Shown here piece by piece: positions 44,133 to 52,696 of a stretch of 64,000 bases of DNA. Source of the DNA: CAYXLI01 sp964464925 (GTDB lineage Bacteria > Acidobacteriota > Terriglobia > Bryobacterales > Bryobacteraceae); NCBI GenBank assembly GCA_964464925.1, contig CAYXLI010000008.1:186001-250000 (forward strand), read 5' to 3'. How positions within the stretch are numbered: position 1 is the stretch's first letter; every line of letters starts with the position of its first letter. Both the position numbers and the translations under genes were made by a program. The notes under the pieces were generated by a model. That model was given only the letters and a program-made list of their open reading frames with translations, was not told where the DNA came from and searched no databases.

Positions 44133-45563
44133 TTACACCAGGATCGGCTTCACAACCTCTCCATGAACGTCCGTTAACCGGAAGTGTCTGCCCTGGAATT
44201 TGTAAGTCAAACGCTTATGGTCCACGCCAAGACAGTGCAGCACCGTGGCTTGCAGATCATGCACATGTACAGGATCCGCCACCACGTTGTAACTGTAGTC
44301 GTCCGTTTCGCCGAGCGTGAATCCCCTCTTGACTCCACCCCCCGCGAGCCACATCGTAAAGCACCGCGGATGATGATCGCGCCCATAATTCGTCTCGGTC
44401 AGCTTACCCTGGCAATACACTGTCCGCCCGAACTCGCCGCCCCAGATCACCAGCGTCTCGTCAAGTAGTCCCCTTTGCTTCAGATCCTGAACCAGCGCGG
44501 CCGTAGGCTGATCCGTGCCGCGAGCCTGCAAACCGAGATCACGCGGCAAGTCATTATGCTGATCCCAGCCGCGATGATACAGCTGGATAAACCGGACGTT
44601 CCTCTCTGCCAGCCTCCTCGCCAGCAGACAGTTGGCCGCATATGAACCCGGCTTGCGCGATTCCGGTCCGTACATCTCAAAGGTCTTCTCGGACTCCTTC
44701 GATAAGTCCATCAGGTCAGGAACCGAGCTCTGCATCCGGTACGCCATCTCATACTGGGCAATGCGCGTATCGATCTCCGGATCGCCATACACATCCGAGC
44801 GCATCCGGTTCAGCTTAGCCGCCGCATCCAAAATGTTTCGGCGCGTCTCTCGTGAGACGCCCGGAGGGTCCTGCAGATACAGCACCGGATCACTGCCGGC
44901 GCGGAATCGCACTCCCTGATGGCTAGAAGGCAGAAATCCACTGCTCCACAACCGCGAGAACAGCGGCTGATCCGTGTTGATCGCATGCGCCTGCGACAAC
45001 AACACTACAAACGCCGGTAGATTGTCGTTCTCGCTACCGAGCCCATAGCTCACCCATGCGCCCATACTCGGGCGGCCAGGTTGCTGGCTGCCTGTTTGAA
45101 TGAACGTAATGGCCGGATCGTGATTGATCGCATCTGTGTTCACCGTCTTGATGATGCAGAGGTCATCCACTACCTTCGCGGTATGCGGAAGCAGTTCACT
45201 CACCCACGTTCCGGACTTGCCATACTGCGCGAATTTGAAAATGGATGATGCCACCGGCAGCGAGCTTTGCCCCGATGTCATTCCCGTGATCCGCTGACCC
45301 ATCCGTACGGAATCCGGCAGATCCGTTCCCTGGAATTTCGTCAGCCTCGGCTTGTAGTCGAACAGATCCATCTGCGACGGTCCGCCCGATTGGTGCAGGT
45401 AGATAACGCGCTTTGCCTTCGGCGCAAAGTGCGGCAACCCGCTGAGTGCGGACGCGGCGAAGCCGCTGCGTTCAAAGACCGAAGCGAGCGCCGCCACACC
45501 GATCCCCGTGCTCATCCGCCCAAAAAACTGCCGGCGTGTTTCTAAAAGCTTAATCGGATCCAT
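44133..45563 (-). CDS. DUF1501 protein with Tat signal
   Basis: 476 residues from the ATG at 45563; an upstream open extension overlaps the previous gene and is rejected. The twin-arginine signal TRRQFFGRMSTGIGVAALAS is clear. The DUF1501 fold belongs to the alkaline phosphatase/sulfatase clan: YLHQSGGPSQMDLFDYKP, WGGEFGRTVYCQGK and NYGRDHHPRCFTMWLAGGG, with His and Asp that may hold a metal. It is a periplasmic protein. The gene follows the DUF1549/DUF1553 gene with 5 bp between; this pairing is well known in Planctomycetes, Verrucomicrobia and Acidobacteria, function undetermined. Confidence 0.87.
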   Translation of the reverse strand: MDPIKLLETRRQFFGRMSTGIGVAALASVFERSGFAASALSGLPHFAPKAKRVIYLHQSGGPSQMDLFDYKPRLTKFQGTDLPDSVRMGQRITGMTSGQSSLPVASSIFKFAQYGKSGTWVSELLPHTAKVVDDLCIIKTVNTDAINHDPAITFIQTGSQQPGRPSMGAWVSYGLGSENDNLPAFVVLLSQAHAINTDQPLFSRLWSSGFLPSSHQGVRFRAGSDPVLYLQDPPGVSRETRRNILDAAAKLNRMRSDVYGDPEIDTRIAQYEMAYRMQSSVPDLMDLSKESEKTFEMYGPESRKPGSYAANCLLARRLAERNVRFIQLYHRGWDQHNDLPRDLGLQARGTDQPTAALVQDLKQRGLLDETLVIWGGEFGRTVYCQGKLTETNYGRDHHPRCFTMWLAGGGVKRGFTLGETDDYSYNVVADPVHVHDLQATVLHCLGVDHKRLTYKFQGRHFRLTDVHGEVVKPILV

Positions 45564-45568
45564 GTGAG

Positions 45569-48500
45569 CTACTCCTTCGTAACGGTCTCGTCCAGGTTCA
45601 ACAACGTGCTGGCGACGGTTGTCCATGCCGCCAGTTCTGCGGGGTTCAAGCTGATGTTCACCGCTGACTCTCCGTTTGACAAAAGCTTGTGAGCGGCATT
45701 CGGATCCTTCTTGAAAGTCACAAGCTCTTGCTTGGCCAGGTCGGTAAGCACCTTGAGTTCCTTGGAATCGGGCTTGCGGGACGTGACGAGCCGGAATGCC
45801 AGGTCCGCACGCTTTGCAGGCTGCCCCGGAGCTTCCTTCAGCACCTTCTCCGCAATCACTCGCGCCGCTTCCATGTAAGTTGGATCATTCAACAGGATCA
45901 GCGCTTGCAGCGGCGTGTTCGTCACGGATCGTCGCGCAGTACACTTCTCCCGGTCCGGCGCATCGAACACGCCCATTTGCGCCGGCGGCACCGTCCGTTT
46001 CTGGAAGGTGTACATGCTGCGCCGGTACAAGTCGTTTCCATGGCTTTGCACATAAGTTTGTTGGCTGAAGCCATCGCCGAACGCCATTTCCTCCCAGAGG
46101 CCCTTTGGTTGATACGGGAACACGCTCGGCCCGCCCACCTCCTCGTTCAAGAGTCCGCTGACGGCAAGCGCGTTATCGCGAATTACTTCCGCAGGCAGCC
46201 GGAATCGCGGGCCGCGGGCCAGCAACCGGTTCTCTGGATCCTTTTCGAGCAGCTCGCGGCTCACATGCGAGGACTGACGGTATGTAGCAGACGTCACGAT
46301 CAGCCGCTGCATCTCGCGGACGTCCCATTTTGTCCGGATGAACTCCGTGGCCAGCCAGTCCAGCAGATCCTGGTTGCTCGGAGGCTCCCCTTGCGATCCG
46401 AAATTCTCCGCCGTTTTCACCAGTCCCAGCCCGAAGTACGTCTGCCAGTACCGGTTGACGGCCACTCGCGCCGTCAGCGGATTCGCCGGATCCACCAGCC
46501 ACTTAGCCAGGGTGAGCCGGTTCACCTTGCCGTCTTCTGTCTTGGGCAGCGGAGGCAGAATCGCCGGTACGCCTGGCGTAACCTTGTCCGTCTTGTTCCG
46601 GTAATCCCCACGGGCCAATACGAACGTATCGCGCGGCTTCTCCATTTCATCCATCACCATCGTGTTCAGGATGTGCTTCTCGAGATCCGCGGACTCATTC
46701 TTTAACGCCGCCAGATGAATATAGGCTTTCCTCAACTCGGGCGCCGCCACATACCGGTAGTAGTAGTCGCGCGTGCGGTCTTCATCCGCCTTGCTGAGCT
46801 TGCCCCCTAGGCCCGAAAGCGTCGCCTGAATCGGATACTGCACCCCGGCGTACTGAATCTCTGCCTGCGGCAAAACCCGGCGGTAAAACCGGAGATCATC
46901 GAGCTGGCCTGAATAGGCCTTTGCATCCGGCTCTTTGAAGCCGATTTGCAGCGGCGCACTGCTCGCCATGGACCCGGCCAACGAATCCGTCACCACCTCG
47001 GGCGTATCGATCTGCCCATTGATATAAAGTTTCAATCCTGAAGCTCGGCCCGAGCCGTCGTACGTATACGCCACATGGACCCATTCGTTCTGCGTGTACC
47101 GCTCGTGCGTTCGCAGAACGATTGCACTCTTTGGCCACTCCGACGTCAGCCGGATTACCAGCCGCGATGCGCGCCGCTGAATCCCCACCAGGTCGGGGTC
47201 TTCCAACCATATCTCCATCCCCCGCCGCGTCCCGGGATCGATTGCCTGAATAACCGGCATGTCCTGTTTCGCGCCGCCATGGCGCATCCAGAATGCCACG
47301 GTGAACGGATCGCTTGTTTCGAATTTTCCGGGCCCGGGCAGCGCAACCACTGTTTGGCCGTCCAAGGAAAGTGCTCGTGCCACCTGCCCCGGCCCAAACT
47401 GCGGATCGCCCTTCACCGTCCTGCCATTCCGGTAATTTCCCGAGACATCCGCAAGGCTGCCATCGAAATCGTAATAGGCCACCAGGGCGTTCTTATCGAC
47501 GGCCGGAACCTCAGCACCTATCGTGGTGCGCCACTCGTCCACCTTTTTGTCCGCAGCCTTCAGGACAGCTTCGGTCGCCTTGATCTCCTCGCGAAGATGC
47601 TTCTCGCGCTCGGCCTGCTCCGGCGTAGGCAGTTTCAGGAACGGCTTGGCGTTGCCTTCGCGCCCGTCCAGCCCTTTTTCAGAAACCGTATTGAAAAAAG
47701 CGAAAAACCGGTAGAACTCCTTTTGCGAGATCGGATCGTACTTGTGGCTGTGGCATCGTGCGCAGCCCATGGTGAGTCCCAGCCACGCGGTCGAAGTTGC
47801 GTCCACGCGATCGACCACGTACTCCACCTGATACTCTTCCGGAATCGCACCGCCTTCGAAGTTGATATTGTGATTGCGATTGAATCCTGTCGCGATCTTC
47901 TGGTCGATCGTGGCGTTCGGCAGCAGATCTCCGGCAATCTGCTCGATCGTGAACTGGTCGAACGGCTTATTAGTCTGATACGCACGGATCACCCAATCGC
48001 GCCACGGCCACATATCCCGGTGACTGTCGATATGGTAACCGTGTGTGTCCGCATAACGCGCCAGATCTAGCCAGTGCATGGCCATCTTCTCGGCGTAATG
48101 CGGAGACTGCAGCAGCCGGTTGACGACCTTCTCATACGCGTCAGCCGACTTGTCCTTCACAAAGGCGTCCACTTCAGCCGCCGTGGGTGGCAACCCCGTC
48201 AGATCGAAAGTCACCCGCCGGATGAGCGTCTCTTTATCCGCCTCGGGCGACGGCTTCAGCCCGTCCCGTTCCAGCTTCGCCAGCACGAACCGGTCGATAG
48301 CATTCTTTGCCCACTTCTCATCCTTTACGGCCGGCAGCTCTGGTCTTTTCGGCGCCTCAAACGCCCAATGCTCCTCGACTTTCGCGCCTTCTTCGATCCA
48401 TTTCTTAATCAGAGCAATCTGCGTATCCGTCAGTGCCGGCCCGGTGGAGACCGGAGGCATCCGCATGCCTTTCTTGTCCGTTGTAATCCGTGCGATGATT

Positions 48501-48688
48501 TTCGGCGCGCGGGAAACAAGGCCTTCCTTCATGTCCAGACGCAGCCCCCCCTGCCGCTTCTGATCATCGGGTCCGTGGCAAGTGAAGCAGCGATCGGAAA
48601 GGATAGGACGGATTTCGCGATTGAAATCAACGCCCGCTGCGGGCAACGCGGCCAGCAGGAGCAACGGCAGGAACTTCACGTGCGACAC
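45569..48688 (-). CDS. PSCyt1-DUF1549-LamG-DUF1553 exported protein
   Basis: 1039 residues with a signal peptide (LPLLLLAALPAAG). Domain order: Planctomycete cytochrome C-type PSCyt1 with RCFTCHG (about 32-38) as heme site, DUF1549 (about 125-340; WLDLARYADTHGYH), a LamG-like concanavalin fold (about 405-600; PFTVAFWMRHGG), and DUF1553 (about 690-960; RVAVNRYWQTYFG, TNTPLQALILLNDPTYMEAARV). Family proteins are periplasmic and may act in degradation of sulfated or complex polysaccharides; this is not shown. The LamG insert suggests carbohydrate binding. First gene of the pair with DUF1501. Confidence 0.9.
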   Translation of the reverse strand: MSHVKFLPLLLLAALPAAGVDFNREIRPILSDRCFTCHGPDDQKRQGGLRLDMKEGLVSRAPKIIARITTDKKGMRMPPVSTGPALTDTQIALIKKWIEEGAKVEEHWAFEAPKRPELPAVKDEKWAKNAIDRFVLAKLERDGLKPSPEADKETLIRRVTFDLTGLPPTAAEVDAFVKDKSADAYEKVVNRLLQSPHYAEKMAMHWLDLARYADTHGYHIDSHRDMWPWRDWVIRAYQTNKPFDQFTIEQIAGDLLPNATIDQKIATGFNRNHNINFEGGAIPEEYQVEYVVDRVDATSTAWLGLTMGCARCHSHKYDPISQKEFYRFFAFFNTVSEKGLDGREGNAKPFLKLPTPEQAEREKHLREEIKATEAVLKAADKKVDEWRTTIGAEVPAVDKNALVAYYDFDGSLADVSGNYRNGRTVKGDPQFGPGQVARALSLDGQTVVALPGPGKFETSDPFTVAFWMRHGGAKQDMPVIQAIDPGTRRGMEIWLEDPDLVGIQRRASRLVIRLTSEWPKSAIVLRTHERYTQNEWVHVAYTYDGSGRASGLKLYINGQIDTPEVVTDSLAGSMASSAPLQIGFKEPDAKAYSGQLDDLRFYRRVLPQAEIQYAGVQYPIQATLSGLGGKLSKADEDRTRDYYYRYVAAPELRKAYIHLAALKNESADLEKHILNTMVMDEMEKPRDTFVLARGDYRNKTDKVTPGVPAILPPLPKTEDGKVNRLTLAKWLVDPANPLTARVAVNRYWQTYFGLGLVKTAENFGSQGEPPSNQDLLDWLATEFIRTKWDVREMQRLIVTSATYRQSSHVSRELLEKDPENRLLARGPRFRLPAEVIRDNALAVSGLLNEEVGGPSVFPYQPKGLWEEMAFGDGFSQQTYVQSHGNDLYRRSMYTFQKRTVPPAQMGVFDAPDREKCTARRSVTNTPLQALILLNDPTYMEAARVIAEKVLKEAPGQPAKRADLAFRLVTSRKPDSKELKVLTDLAKQELVTFKKDPNAAHKLLSNGESAVNISLNPAELAAWTTVASTLLNLDETVTKE

Positions 48689-48894
48689 TCCAGAGACGTG
48701 GTTTACGAAGGGGCCCTACCCGGGCCACGCTTGTAACCCGAGTATACTTCAGGTGAAAGGTCAATTACGTCCGGGATGTCCCGTAGGCGTCTTTAACGTG
48801 GCCACTCTCAACATTTAGCCCAGAAACGTCACGGTTTCCCGTTCGTCACATTGGCTCGGGACCGCTCAAACCGACCTCGGTGTAGCCTGAAAGT

Positions 48895-50067
48895 ATGAAG
48901 CGCTCCGGACATGCCGACCTGCCGCTACACGGCGGACGCGTGCCCTCCTGGTTAGCCGATCGCATGACCCAAATGGGGACCGCGATTACAGAAGCGATCA
49001 CGCTGCATTACGGACCCTCGGCTTTCCTTTCGCGACTCAGTGACCCCTTCTGGTTCCAGGCGTTCGGTAGCGTCATGGGTATGGATTGGCACTCCTCCGG
49101 CATCACTACGTCCGTAGTCGGAGCCCTCAAGCGCGGCCTCAACCCGCGCGCCTCCGACCTCGGCATCTTCGTATGCGGCGGGCGCGGCAAGCAATCCCGC
49201 AGAACTCCGGACGAACTCCTTTGCATTGCGGATCAGCATGGACTCGATGGGGATGAACTCGTCCGCACCAGCCGCCTCACTGCCCGCGTGGACAACAACG
49301 CCATAGCCGACGGGTTCCAGATCTATCTCCACAGCTTCATCGTGACAAGGCAAGGTGAGTGGGCCGTGGTCCAGCAAGGGCTCAATGACGACTCCGGCCT
49401 CGCACGCCGCTATCACTGGCACTCTGCCTCCGTCTGTGACTTTACACTCGAACCGCACACCGGTGTCGTCGGGCAACCCCAAGGCGTAATCATGAATCTG
49501 GTCGACGCGCACGCTAAGCCCGCGCAGGACGCCATGCTCCAAATCGCTCAAGCCCGAAATCTGAAGATGCCATCTCACCACGACGTGCGTGCCAAAGATG
49601 TCGACTTGGAGCGACTTGGCGCGGTACTCGCCGTCGCGTATGAAAAGAACCTGCACAACTTCGCCGAACTCCTCCTCGTCGAGAAACTAGGCCCCCGCAC
49701 GCTCCAAACCCTCGCCATGGTCGCTGAAGTCATACACGGCACGCCGAGCCGGTTCACTGATCCTGCCCGCTTCTCCTTCGCGCTCGGAGGCAAGGACCGG
49801 CACCCTTTCCCCGTACCTTTGAAAACCTACGACGAGTCTCTGGACGTCCTACGCTGCTCTCTCGATAAAGCACGCGTCGGCGATACCGACAAACTCGATG
49901 GGTTTAAGAGGTTGGATAAGTTCGTCCGCGCCGTCGAACAGCAATGTGAGCCGGTTGCCGACTTCCCCGCCGTTGTAGCGCACGAACACGCGATATCCAA
50001 ATCGATGAACGGCCGCAGTGTCTTCGACGACCGCAAGCCGCGGGATCGGCAGCTACGCCTGTTCTGA
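48895..50067 (+). CDS. DUF763 family protein
   Basis: 390 residues. The N-terminus GHADLPLHGGRVPSWLADRM and the segments FWFQAFGSVMGMDWHSSGITTSV and GGRGKQSRRTPDELLCIADQHG match DUF763, a family more common in archaea and thermophiles. KLGPRTLQTLAMVAEVIHG and the tail DRHPFPVPLKTYDESLDVLR are also typical. No catalytic residues are known to me. A helix-hairpin-like segment (LGPRTLQTLAM) would fit contact with nucleic acid. Its end overlaps the end of the convergent B12 protein gene by 15 bp. Confidence 0.78.
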   Translation: MKRSGHADLPLHGGRVPSWLADRMTQMGTAITEAITLHYGPSAFLSRLSDPFWFQAFGSVMGMDWHSSGITTSVVGALKRGLNPRASDLGIFVCGGRGKQSRRTPDELLCIADQHGLDGDELVRTSRLTARVDNNAIADGFQIYLHSFIVTRQGEWAVVQQGLNDDSGLARRYHWHSASVCDFTLEPHTGVVGQPQGVIMNLVDAHAKPAQDAMLQIAQARNLKMPSHHDVRAKDVDLERLGAVLAVAYEKNLHNFAELLLVEKLGPRTLQTLAMVAEVIHGTPSRFTDPARFSFALGGKDRHPFPVPLKTYDESLDVLRCSLDKARVGDTDKLDGFKRLDKFVRAVEQQCEPVADFPAVVAHEHAISKSMNGRSVFDDRKPRDRQLRLF

Positions 50068-51120
50068 TAATTGTTCCGTCAGGGAAGCAAGGTCCGAAGC
50101 GAAACCGTCGGCTCCGATCTCTTTGTACAGTTCCGGTGCCATGCGGAACGCAGAGCCCCCAACCACAATCCTCGGGCTGGCGTCACCGAAACGGCTCCTC
50201 AGTTCACTCACAAGCCTCCGCACCTGTGGCACGTTGAACAACATCGTGGCGGAGATGCCCACTAGCTGCGGCCGATGCTCTTCCACCACGTTGAGGATTC
50301 CCGCATGCGGCATGTTCGTACCGAGGAACCGGACATCCCAGCCCATCTCCTCCAGCACATCCGCCACCATGTTCGCGCCCACCTGATGCTGCTCGCCCTG
50401 AACCCCCGTAATCACAACGCGCCCGCGGCTGGTCCCGGCCGGCTTCAATCTTTGGTAGAGCTGTGCGATAACGAATTGCGTGATCGCCGTTGCCATGTGT
50501 TCTTCCGCGACTGATATCTTGTTCTTCTCCCAAAGCGCGCCTACTTCGTACAGAGTCCGCTGCAGCACTTCGGTATAGATTGAACTGATTGAGTGCCCTT
50601 TATCCAGCAACTCCAGTGCCGTGTTCAGAGCCGCCCGCCGGTTGCCCATCAGCACGGCTTGCATGTAGACCTGCTGCGCAGTGCTCGCCTCCGGTGGGGC
50701 CGGTTCCGCGTTACGGCTGGATCGAGCCAGCCTCGCTCCTTCTGTCAGGATCCGTAGCGCTATCTCCTTGCCCGGATTCCGCAGTGTCCCTTCCAGCGCA
50801 TCTCTGATCTGCTCCAGGTTCTCGGCGAAGAACTCCGCGCCGATCTTCCGTGCCTCCAACATGCGGACCGCCCACCGGACATATTCCCCGAACGTTTCCT
50901 CGGTACCGCTCTCTACAGCGCCACACAGAAAATCCAGGTGGAAATTTGCGTCTTCAATGCCGCGGATCCGCCCGCGCATTCCGTACTGTTCCTTCCAATC
51001 CGGATGGCGCTCAAAGAATTCATCCGTTACGCGTTCCGCGATATCACTCTGGATGCTCCGAATCTCTTCGCCCAGAAGAATTCGTTTTTCAATCGCGAAG
51101 GGCTGCGCGTACTGAATCAT
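50053..51120 (-). CDS. B12-binding sensor protein with CarH-type Wx9EH motif
   Basis: 355 residues from the ATG at 51120, which overlaps the kinase stop (ATGA). Residues 1-150 are helical with no family I recognise. About 150-240 is a B12-cap helical bundle ending in W197-x9-E207-H208, the motif that in CarH photoreceptors covers the upper face of adenosylcobalamin. About 235-355 is a B12-binding Rossmann domain with E243-x-H245-x-x-G248 (GEQHQVG), where the histidine would be the lower ligand, then FLGTNMPHAG and GGSAFRMAPELYKEIGADGF. No MerR or other DNA-binding domain is present, unlike CarH. Coupled to a histidine kinase, it may be the sensor input, or receive its signal. B12 binding is inferred. 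Confidence 0.82.
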   Translation of the reverse strand: MIQYAQPFAIEKRILLGEEIRSIQSDIAERVTDEFFERHPDWKEQYGMRGRIRGIEDANFHLDFLCGAVESGTEETFGEYVRWAVRMLEARKIGAEFFAENLEQIRDALEGTLRNPGKEIALRILTEGARLARSSRNAEPAPPEASTAQQVYMQAVLMGNRRAALNTALELLDKGHSISSIYTEVLQRTLYEVGALWEKNKISVAEEHMATAITQFVIAQLYQRLKPAGTSRGRVVITGVQGEQHQVGANMVADVLEEMGWDVRFLGTNMPHAGILNVVEEHRPQLVGISATMLFNVPQVRRLVSELRSRFGDASPRIVVGGSAFRMAPELYKEIGADGFASDLASLTEQLSEQA

Positions 51121-52640
51121 CGAACGGCCTGCTTCCGCAAAGTCTCGGCGGAGTCCGCCATCCCCTCGATCGTGAATAGGATTTTTGTACCCACTCCAGG
51201 CGTCGATTCCGCCCAAATCTTGCCGCCGTACCGCTCCACGATCTTGCGGCAGAGCGCAAGACCGATTCCGCTCCCCGGATAATTGCGATCGTGCAGCCGC
51301 TGGAATGGCTCAAAGATCTTCGTCAGGTATTGCTCCTCGATGCCCGGCCCATCATCTTGAACCGAAATGGTCCAGTGCAAATCAGACGTTTCGCCGGCGA
51401 CGCGGATTCTCGTTCCATCGTGTTTGCGGAACTTGATCGCGTTGCCGATCAGATTCTCCAGCACCTGAAAAAATTGATGCCGGTTGCCGTAAATCACCGG
51501 AAGATCCTCATACGTGATGTCTGCCTTCGCCTCATCGATGGAAGCCCACAACAGCATGCGAATCTCGCGAACCAAATCATTCAGATCCACCCACTCGTAC
51601 CGCAACTCCCGGTTGCTCGCGCGGGAATAAGCCAGCAGATCGCGAATGAGCGCATGTAAACGCCGCGTGCCGGTTACGCAATGCTCGATAAATTCATCGG
51701 CGTCGTGATCCAGCTTGTTCTTATACCGCCGGCGCAGCAATTGTGCGAACCCGGAAATCGTCCGCAGCGGCTCCAGCAGGTCGTGAGAAGCCACGTACGC
51801 GAACTGCTCCAGATCCTCGTTCGACTTCCGCAACTCCATCGCGACTCGTTGGCGCTCCTTCAGTTCGTCTTCCAACTGCGACATTGTCCGTTCCAGCGCC
51901 CGCGTCTTGCGAATGTTTTCGCGCGACAGCACCGCCAGTTCGTTGTTCACCTGAATCAGTTCGTTCTCGAGTGCCGATTCTTGGGCCGCCCGACGTTCCC
52001 CAATCAGCACGAAACCGTCCGGTTGCTTATCGATCTGGCATTGGAGTGTGTACGGGCGAAACTCAGAATCAACGAAATTGAGAAGAAACTTATCGGTCGG
52101 ATGGCGATCTGTTCCCTCCGCCAGCCGCCTCAGCCTTTCGCCGTCCCCTGCGGTCAGAATGTCGTATATCGACGTGCCCACGATCTCGGCCACGGACTTG
52201 TGCAGAGCCGCCGTCACAGCTCCGCTGCAAACACGAATTCTTCCATCCCTATCTGCGGCAATATAGTGAATCGTGTCGCTGTGCGCCAGGAATTTTGCAA
52301 CGAAAGGCGAGGAATCCGCGGCGCTCTCTTCAAACGTCGACGAACTTGCGATTCTCTCTGCCTGAATCACTTTCGTCATCGTGGCGTCCAGCTTCAAACC
52401 CTTCGGTATGAAGGCATGGGAGCGATGATGATTCTCGCTGGAGTGCCAGTTCCGGAAACTCTCGCTATCCGTCCAGCGCGTCAGCAGATACACCGTTGAG
52501 GAATCCGCTTGATCGGTGAACACTTCAAGCCCAAGGAAGCCAGGCTGGTCGTCCACGAACCGCGGACGATCCAGGAAACTCTTCCTGACAGATTCTTCCA
52601 TCCCATTTGCAATTCGAAACCTGGAAATCGCGACAATCAT
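51117..52640 (-). CDS. Histidine kinase with N-terminal ABM domain and PAS domain
   Basis: 507 residues, soluble. About 1-95 is an antibiotic biosynthesis monooxygenase (ABM) ferredoxin-like fold (ISRFRIANGMEESVRKSF, QPGFLGLEVF, YLLTRWTDSESFRNW). About 120-215 is PAS-like, 218-278 a coiled coil, HisKA has H286 in YVASHDLLEPLRTISGF, and the ATPase has NLIGNAIKFRKHD (N box), DDGPGIEEQYLTKIFEPF (G1/F) and GSGIGLALCRKIVERYGG (G2). No receiver domain, and no regulator gene adjoins it. The stop overlaps the B12 protein start (ATGA), so the two are made together. The ABM domain could sense a small molecule such as heme or a quinone. Confidence 0.9.
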   Translation of the reverse strand: MIVAISRFRIANGMEESVRKSFLDRPRFVDDQPGFLGLEVFTDQADSSTVYLLTRWTDSESFRNWHSSENHHRSHAFIPKGLKLDATMTKVIQAERIASSSTFEESAADSSPFVAKFLAHSDTIHYIAADRDGRIRVCSGAVTAALHKSVAEIVGTSIYDILTAGDGERLRRLAEGTDRHPTDKFLLNFVDSEFRPYTLQCQIDKQPDGFVLIGERRAAQESALENELIQVNNELAVLSRENIRKTRALERTMSQLEDELKERQRVAMELRKSNEDLEQFAYVASHDLLEPLRTISGFAQLLRRRYKNKLDHDADEFIEHCVTGTRRLHALIRDLLAYSRASNRELRYEWVDLNDLVREIRMLLWASIDEAKADITYEDLPVIYGNRHQFFQVLENLIGNAIKFRKHDGTRIRVAGETSDLHWTISVQDDGPGIEEQYLTKIFEPFQRLHDRNYPGSGIGLALCRKIVERYGGKIWAESTPGVGTKILFTIEGMADSAETLRKQAVR

Positions 52641-52696
52641 AGCCCGGATAAATCCCGCCTAATGACCGTATGACAACCTAAGCCGCGAAACCGTTT

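Noticed and set aside
45689..48736. Plus-strand open frames of 338, 331 and 220 residues
   Set aside because: Antisense shadows of the DUF1549/DUF1553 gene, arginine- and histidine-rich with no family resemblance.
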